The position numbers were made by a program, and so were the translations under genes. Under the pieces are notes generated by a model. It was not told where the DNA came from. It did not search any database and saw only the letters and a list, made by a program, of their open reading frames with translations. 64,000 nt of DNA from an uncultured Phascolarctobacterium sp. (GTDB taxonomy: Bacteria; Bacillota; Negativicutes; Acidaminococcales; Acidaminococcaceae), in NCBI GenBank assembly GCA_900547415.1, contig URGS01000008.1:1-64000 (forward strand), given 5' to 3'. Below are positions 60,964 to 64,000 of the stretch, in pieces; within the stretch, counting starts at the first letter, position 1; each line of letters begins with the position of its first letter.

Positions 60964-61629
60964 TTATAAAATTCTGCAGGCACCGTAATACCTTGCACCC
61001 CAATAACCAGTAAAGGCATTGGATACGGTTACACCAGTGCTGGAGCCAGCATGGATAAATTGACCATTGCCGACATAAATGCCGCAGTGAGATGCACCAG
61101 GCTCATAGGTTGTAAAGAAAACCAAGTCGCCAGGACGCAGGTTGCTGATAGGAACCTTACGACCGGAATAGAACTGCACATCAGCAGTTCTCGGAAGAGA
61201 AATACCTGCACGAGCAAATGCATACTGGGTAAAACCGGAGCAGTCAAAACCATAGGGAGAAGTTCCGCCAAAAACATAGGGAGTGCCAATTACACTGTAG
61301 GCAGCTCTTAAAATATTTCTAAGCTTCGCGTCATTACGGTTAGGAGGCATCTCCTTGTTCATAAGAGCTTTATATGTAGCAGGTCCAATAACGCCATCAA
61401 CCTCCAAGCCTATATCTGACTGGAATTTTTTGACAGCCTGTTCAGTTTCAGGACCAAAGTCACCATCTAAATTAGAAATAGTATAATGCAGCTCTACCAA
61501 TCGTTTTTGAATTGACAGAATCTCCTGTCCCTCATCACCACGTTCAAAAGAGGCAAAAGCTACAGAGCTTGTCAGACACAAAAACAGAGTAAAGATGCAT
61601 GTCATGATATGTTTTTTGACCAAGGGCAT
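60964..61629 (-). CDS. Secreted peptidoglycan-binding NlpC/P60 endopeptidase
   Basis: This 221-residue protein has a signal peptide (hydrophobic 8-24, cleavage near AFA-SFE), a PG-binding-1 domain (about 30-90, with LDGDFGPETEQAVKKFQ) and an NlpC/P60 domain with FDCSGF (Cys130), SHCGIYVG (His181) and IHAG (His193). It likely cleaves peptidoglycan stem peptides. ATG 61629 is preceded by GAGGAGAGGAAG. Single-gene unit with its own promoter and terminator. Confidence 0.93.
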   Translation of the reverse strand: MPLVKKHIMTCIFTLFLCLTSSVAFASFERGDEGQEILSIQKRLVELHYTISNLDGDFGPETEQAVKKFQSDIGLEVDGVIGPATYKALMNKEMPPNRNDAKLRNILRAAYSVIGTPYVFGGTSPYGFDCSGFTQYAFARAGISLPRTADVQFYSGRKVPISNLRPGDLVFFTTYEPGASHCGIYVGNGQFIHAGSSTGVTVSNAFTGYWGARYYGACRIL

Positions 61630-61656
61630 ACACTTCCTCTCCTCTAATACAATAAC

Positions 61657-61684
61657 ATTATAGCACAATATTTCCTATATGCAA
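61657..61684 (-). promoter_or_regulatory. Promoter of the secreted NlpC/P60 gene
   Basis: TTGCAT (61684-61679) and TATAAT (61662-61657) are 16 bases apart on the minus strand, about 28 bases before the ATG. Confidence 0.7.
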
Positions 61685-61712
61685 ACCCTAAATTAGTACT
61701 AAATGCAGAAAT

Positions 61713-62654
61713 TTATAGGTCTTTACTGTTAGTTTTTATGTGTCTTGCTACTAAATAAAGAGGTCTGTGCTTGATTTCCTCAAATATCCTGCCAATATAC
61801 TCGCCCAATATTCCTATGCCAACAAGTTGAATTCCGCTAAAAAATAATACACTGACAGCAATCGTTGCCCAGCCTGGAACCGCATCATTTGTAAAGAATT
61901 TTACACATAGAACATGTCCCAACATTAACAAGCTGCAGCAGCCAAAGATAATTCCTAAGTAAAATGCCCAACGGAGCGGAATATTAGAAAAGGCTGTAAT
62001 ACCGTCCAGGGCAAAATGCAGCATTTTCTGGAGATTAAATTTAGATTTGCCTGCAAAGCGCGCTGGTGCCACAAACTCAATAACAGCAACATTAAAGCCA
62101 AGAGTACTTACAAGACCACGAATAAAGCGTGCTCTCTCCCTATAGGATTTAAAGGCGTCTACAGCTATTCTGTCCATAAGACGGAAATCGCTGCCACCAG
62201 GAGTTATTTCCACCTTGGATAATGCATTGATAACCTTATAGTATACAGCGGACGTTATATCCTTGAAAAAGCCTGTATCTTCTGTAGCCATACGTTTAGT
62301 CTGGACAATTTCATAGCCCTGTTCCCACAGCCTGAGCATTTCAGGGATAAGCTCAGGAGGATGCTGCAAATCACCATCCATAGAAATCACTGCATCGCCG
62401 TCTGCATTATCAAGACCACAGGTAATAGCCATCTGATGACCATAATTTCGTGAAAGCAAGTACGCTTCAACATGGGAATCCTGTTTTGAAAGCTCATTCA
62501 AGATAACTCTGCTGCTGTCCTTGGAGCCATCGTCAACAAAAACTATATTATAATCATAGTTTTCGTTTTTCATTACTTCTGTAACACGTCTATGAAATTC
62601 GCGAAGATTGCCTCCTTCATTAAATACTGGAACAACTAGAGAAATCTTTTTCAT
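61713..62654 (-). CDS. GT2 family glycosyltransferase (GtrB/dolichyl-phosphate-sugar type)
   Basis: This 313-residue protein has a GT-A domain with LVVPVFNEGGNL, FVDDGSKDSS and SMDGDLQHPPE (metal-binding DxD) plus GGSDFRLMDR, and two C-terminal membrane helices (about 222-250 and 256-285). It resembles GtrB/DpmS enzymes that load a sugar onto undecaprenyl phosphate, for modification of surface polysaccharide or lipid A. No partner flippase or transferase gene lies next to it. ATG 62654 chosen. Confidence 0.9.
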   Translation of the reverse strand: MKKISLVVPVFNEGGNLREFHRRVTEVMKNENYDYNIVFVDDGSKDSSRVILNELSKQDSHVEAYLLSRNYGHQMAITCGLDNADGDAVISMDGDLQHPPELIPEMLRLWEQGYEIVQTKRMATEDTGFFKDITSAVYYKVINALSKVEITPGGSDFRLMDRIAVDAFKSYRERARFIRGLVSTLGFNVAVIEFVAPARFAGKSKFNLQKMLHFALDGITAFSNIPLRWAFYLGIIFGCCSLLMLGHVLCVKFFTNDAVPGWATIAVSVLFFSGIQLVGIGILGEYIGRIFEEIKHRPLYLVARHIKTNSKDL

Positions 62655-62671
62655 TATTTTCACCACACCAT

Positions 62672-62695
62672 AAAAAAGGCTGCCCTTAGGCAGCC
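62672..62695 (-). terminator. Rho-independent terminator after rnpB
   Basis: GGCTGCC (62678-62684) pairs with GGCAGCC (62689-62695), followed by six T on the minus strand, 13 bases after the mature RNA end. Confidence 0.93.
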
Positions 62696-62708
62696 GTTAT
62701 ATACGTTA

Positions 62709-63054
62709 GAGTGCTCAATAAGCCGAGTTCTGTTCCGCAAAGCGGTGACGATCATTTATCTAGGCTTACAGTTACCTGCAAGCTCAAGCGACACAACCCG
62801 GAAGGCTCAGCGGGCCGCTTCATCCCTTCCCTATTTGGTCTTGCTCCGAATGGGGTTTACCTAGCCAGCCTGTTACCAGACTGCTGGTGCGCTCTTACCG
62901 CACCGTTCCACCCTTACCTGCCGAAGCAGGCGGTACACATTTCTGTGGCACTATCCCTGAGATCACTCTCGCCGGACGTTATCCGGCATTCTGCCCTATG
63001 GAGCTCGGACTTTCCTCTTTTAGCAAAAGCTAACAGCGATCATCTTTCGCACTC
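62709..63054 (-). ncRNA. rnpB: RNase P RNA (type A)
   Basis: The catalytic RNA of RNase P, which matures tRNA 5' ends. On the minus strand it shows GAGGAAAGTCCGAGCTCC, AGGGCAGAATGCCGGATAACGTCCGG, a GAAGGGATGAAGCGGCCC region and the 3' AACAGAACTCGGCTTA. Ends were set by the GAGTGC/GCACTC closing stem. About 346 bases. It has a promoter and terminator of its own. Confidence 0.96.
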
Positions 63055-63062
63055 TTCATATA

Positions 63063-63091
63063 ACTTTACCATAAGTAATAATATTAGTCAA
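63063..63091 (-). promoter_or_regulatory. Promoter of rnpB
   Basis: TTGACT (63091-63086) and TAAAGT (63068-63063) are 17 bases apart on the minus strand and end eight bases before the RNA 5' end, as expected for direct initiation. Confidence 0.88.
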
Positions 63092-63156
63092 CTGAATGAG
63101 CTTATTATATTATCTTAACCTTAGCATAATATGAAATAAGCTTGTAAAATACAATT

Positions 63157-63186
63157 AAAAGCAGCCCACCACTTGGGCGGGCTGCC
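63157..63186 (-). terminator. Rho-independent terminator after the EF-G-like gene
   Basis: GCAGCCC (63161-63167) pairs with GGGCTGC (63179-63185); TTTTAATTG follows on the minus strand, 17 bases past the stop. Confidence 0.82.
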
Positions 63187-63202
63187 ATAAATATTAATTT
63201 AG

Positions 63203-64000
63203 CTATGCTTCCTTATGCTCAGCAATAATCTTTTCAGCCATTTTAGCAGGAACGTCTTCGTAATGGTCAAATTTCATTTCGAAGGTACCCAAGCCTTGAG
63301 TCAGAGCACGCAGGTCAACTGCATATTCGGTAATTTCGGAATACGGAACCTGAGCACTTACTACGCTCATGCCCTCTTCAACGCTCTGCATGCCAAGGAT
63401 ACGACCGCGTTTAGTATTCAGGTCACCAATAACATCACCCATCATGGAGTCAGCGCAGGTCACATTCAGATTGTAAACAGGCTCTAAAAGTACAGGTTTG
63501 CACATTTCCATAGCCTTCTTGAAGGCAATATTGGATGCGGTTTTGAATGCCATTTCAGAGGAGTCAACAGTATGATAAGAACCATCCAGCAGAGTAATGC
63601 GCATATCAACAACAGGATAGCCAGCCAGGATACCCTTTTCCATAGCCTCACGCATGCCTTTTTCAACTGCAGGAATGTATTGACGAGGAACAGCGCCGCC
63701 AAAAATCTTATCTACGAATTCAAAGCCGCCTCCAGGAGGCAGTGGCTCCATTTTAATAACTACGTGACCATATTGACCATGGCCGCCGGATTGTTTCTTA
63801 TGCTTGCCTTCAACCTCAGCGCTGCCGCGAATGGTTTCACGGTATTCGATGATAGGAGCACGCAGAACAGCTTCAACACCATATTTGCGCTGCATACGCT
63901 CCATAATGATTTCGATATGCTGATCGCCCATACCGCTGATTAGAGACTCCTTGGTTACAGGGTTCTTAGTAACGATAATAGTCGGATCCTCGTCCATCAG
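63203..64000 (-). CDS. Elongation factor G-like protein, 3' part (cut by window edge)
   Basis: About 265 C-terminal codons are visible, continuing in frame beyond base 64000. They cover the end of domain III to V, with GMGDQHIEI, KHKKQSGGHGQYGHV, GVPRQYIPAVEKGMREA-like sequence and GDVIGDLNTKRGRI. KHKKQ in place of the usual KFVRQ suggests the EF-G-2 subgroup (fusA2) rather than the main factor of the str operon; the str neighbours are also absent here. The GTPase domain lies outside the window. Confidence 0.88.
   Translation of the reverse strand: MMDEDPTIIVTKNPVTKESLISGMGDQHIEIIMERMQRKYGVEAVLRAPIIEYRETIRGSAEVEGKHKKQSGGHGQYGHVVIKMEPLPPGGGFEFVDKIFGGAVPRQYIPAVEKGMREAMEKGILAGYPVVDMRITLLDGSYHTVDSSEMAFKTASNIAFKKAMEMCKPVLLEPVYNLNVTCADSMMGDVIGDLNTKRGRILGMQSVEEGMSVVSAQVPYSEITEYAVDLRALTQGLGTFEMKFDHYEDVPAKMAEKIIAEHKEA

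Noticed and set aside
62711..63118. Open frame of 135 codons on the plus strand
   Set aside because: It is antisense to RNase P RNA, whose conserved elements account for the region.
1..64000. Search for prophage, insertion sequences, integrases, toxin-antitoxin or defence genes
   Set aside because: No transposase, integrase, terminal repeat, restriction or toxin-like gene was recognisable; the DpnD/PcfM-like protein alone is not evidence of a mobile element.

Overview
The window looks like chromosomal DNA of an anaerobic Firmicute of the Negativicutes, possibly near Acidaminococcaceae such as Phascolarctobacterium. That placement is an inference from gene content and order: a Firmicute-type ylxM-ffh-rpsP-khpA-rimM-trmD block, the anaerobic (Cbi) cobalamin route, TAXI TRAP transport and LPS-era style housekeeping genes. 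I could run no database search. Almost every gene lies on the minus strand; the only convincing plus-strand genes are yhdT-panF and one novel duplicated protein. I see no prophage, transposase, integrase or CRISPR array.

Layout, left to right. (1) 1-4.8 kb: one leftward operon with two CE4/PuuE-like deacetylases, a polar amino-acid type ABC transporter and an Asp/Glu/hydantoin racemase family protein, probably for uptake and hydrolysis of an amino-acid-like or cyclic amide compound. (2) 4.9-20.3 kb: a long housekeeping block (Elp3-like radical SAM protein, smc, ftsY, ylxM, ffh, rpsP, khpA, ylqD, rimM, trmD, a SPOUT methyltransferase, rplS, lepB, rbgA, rnhB, yraN, comM), divided by internal promoters and terminators. 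(3) 20.4-28.6 kb: HAD phosphatase, a small membrane protein with a leaderless-type promoter, the pantothenate symporter pair, a TAXI TRAP operon, and a codon-biased, internally duplicated protein of unknown function. (4) 28.4-33.1 kb: DpnD/PcfM-like protein, P-loop plus Asp23-like fusion, PHP phosphoesterase, leucyl aminopeptidase and an NlpC/P60 hydrolase. (5) 33.2-38.0 kb: lysine/diaminopimelate operon dapB-asd-lysC-dapA plus a CGGC-domain gene, behind a consensus promoter, a lysine riboswitch and a terminator. (6) 38.1-43.0 kb: dut, pnp, a zinc-ribbon membrane protein and a 515-residue orphan.

(7) 43.1-46.6 kb: larB-larE-larC, the nickel-pincer cofactor pathway. larC is split into two frames joined by a -1 slip on a run of nine A residues. 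A tRNA-Asn gene follows. (8) 46.7-60.8 kb: about 14 kb of anaerobic cobalamin genes (cbiD, L, F, G, H, J, ET, A, B, cobD, an ApgM-like gene, cbiP/cobQ, cobO, cbiC) behind a cobalamin riboswitch. The ApgM-like gene overlaps cobD and is a candidate for a missing threonine-kinase or ribazole-phosphatase step. (9) 60.9-64 kb: a secreted NlpC/P60 hydrolase, a GT2 glycosyltransferase, RNase P RNA, and the 3' part of an EF-G-like gene cut by the window edge.

Best candidates for new biology: the ApgM-like protein in the B12 operon, the duplicated DRSMVP protein, the larC frameshift site, and the racemase/two-deacetylase/ABC operon, which shares a TGTATACA palindrome with the TRAP operon. These functional proposals are inferences; the sequence features under them are directly visible.
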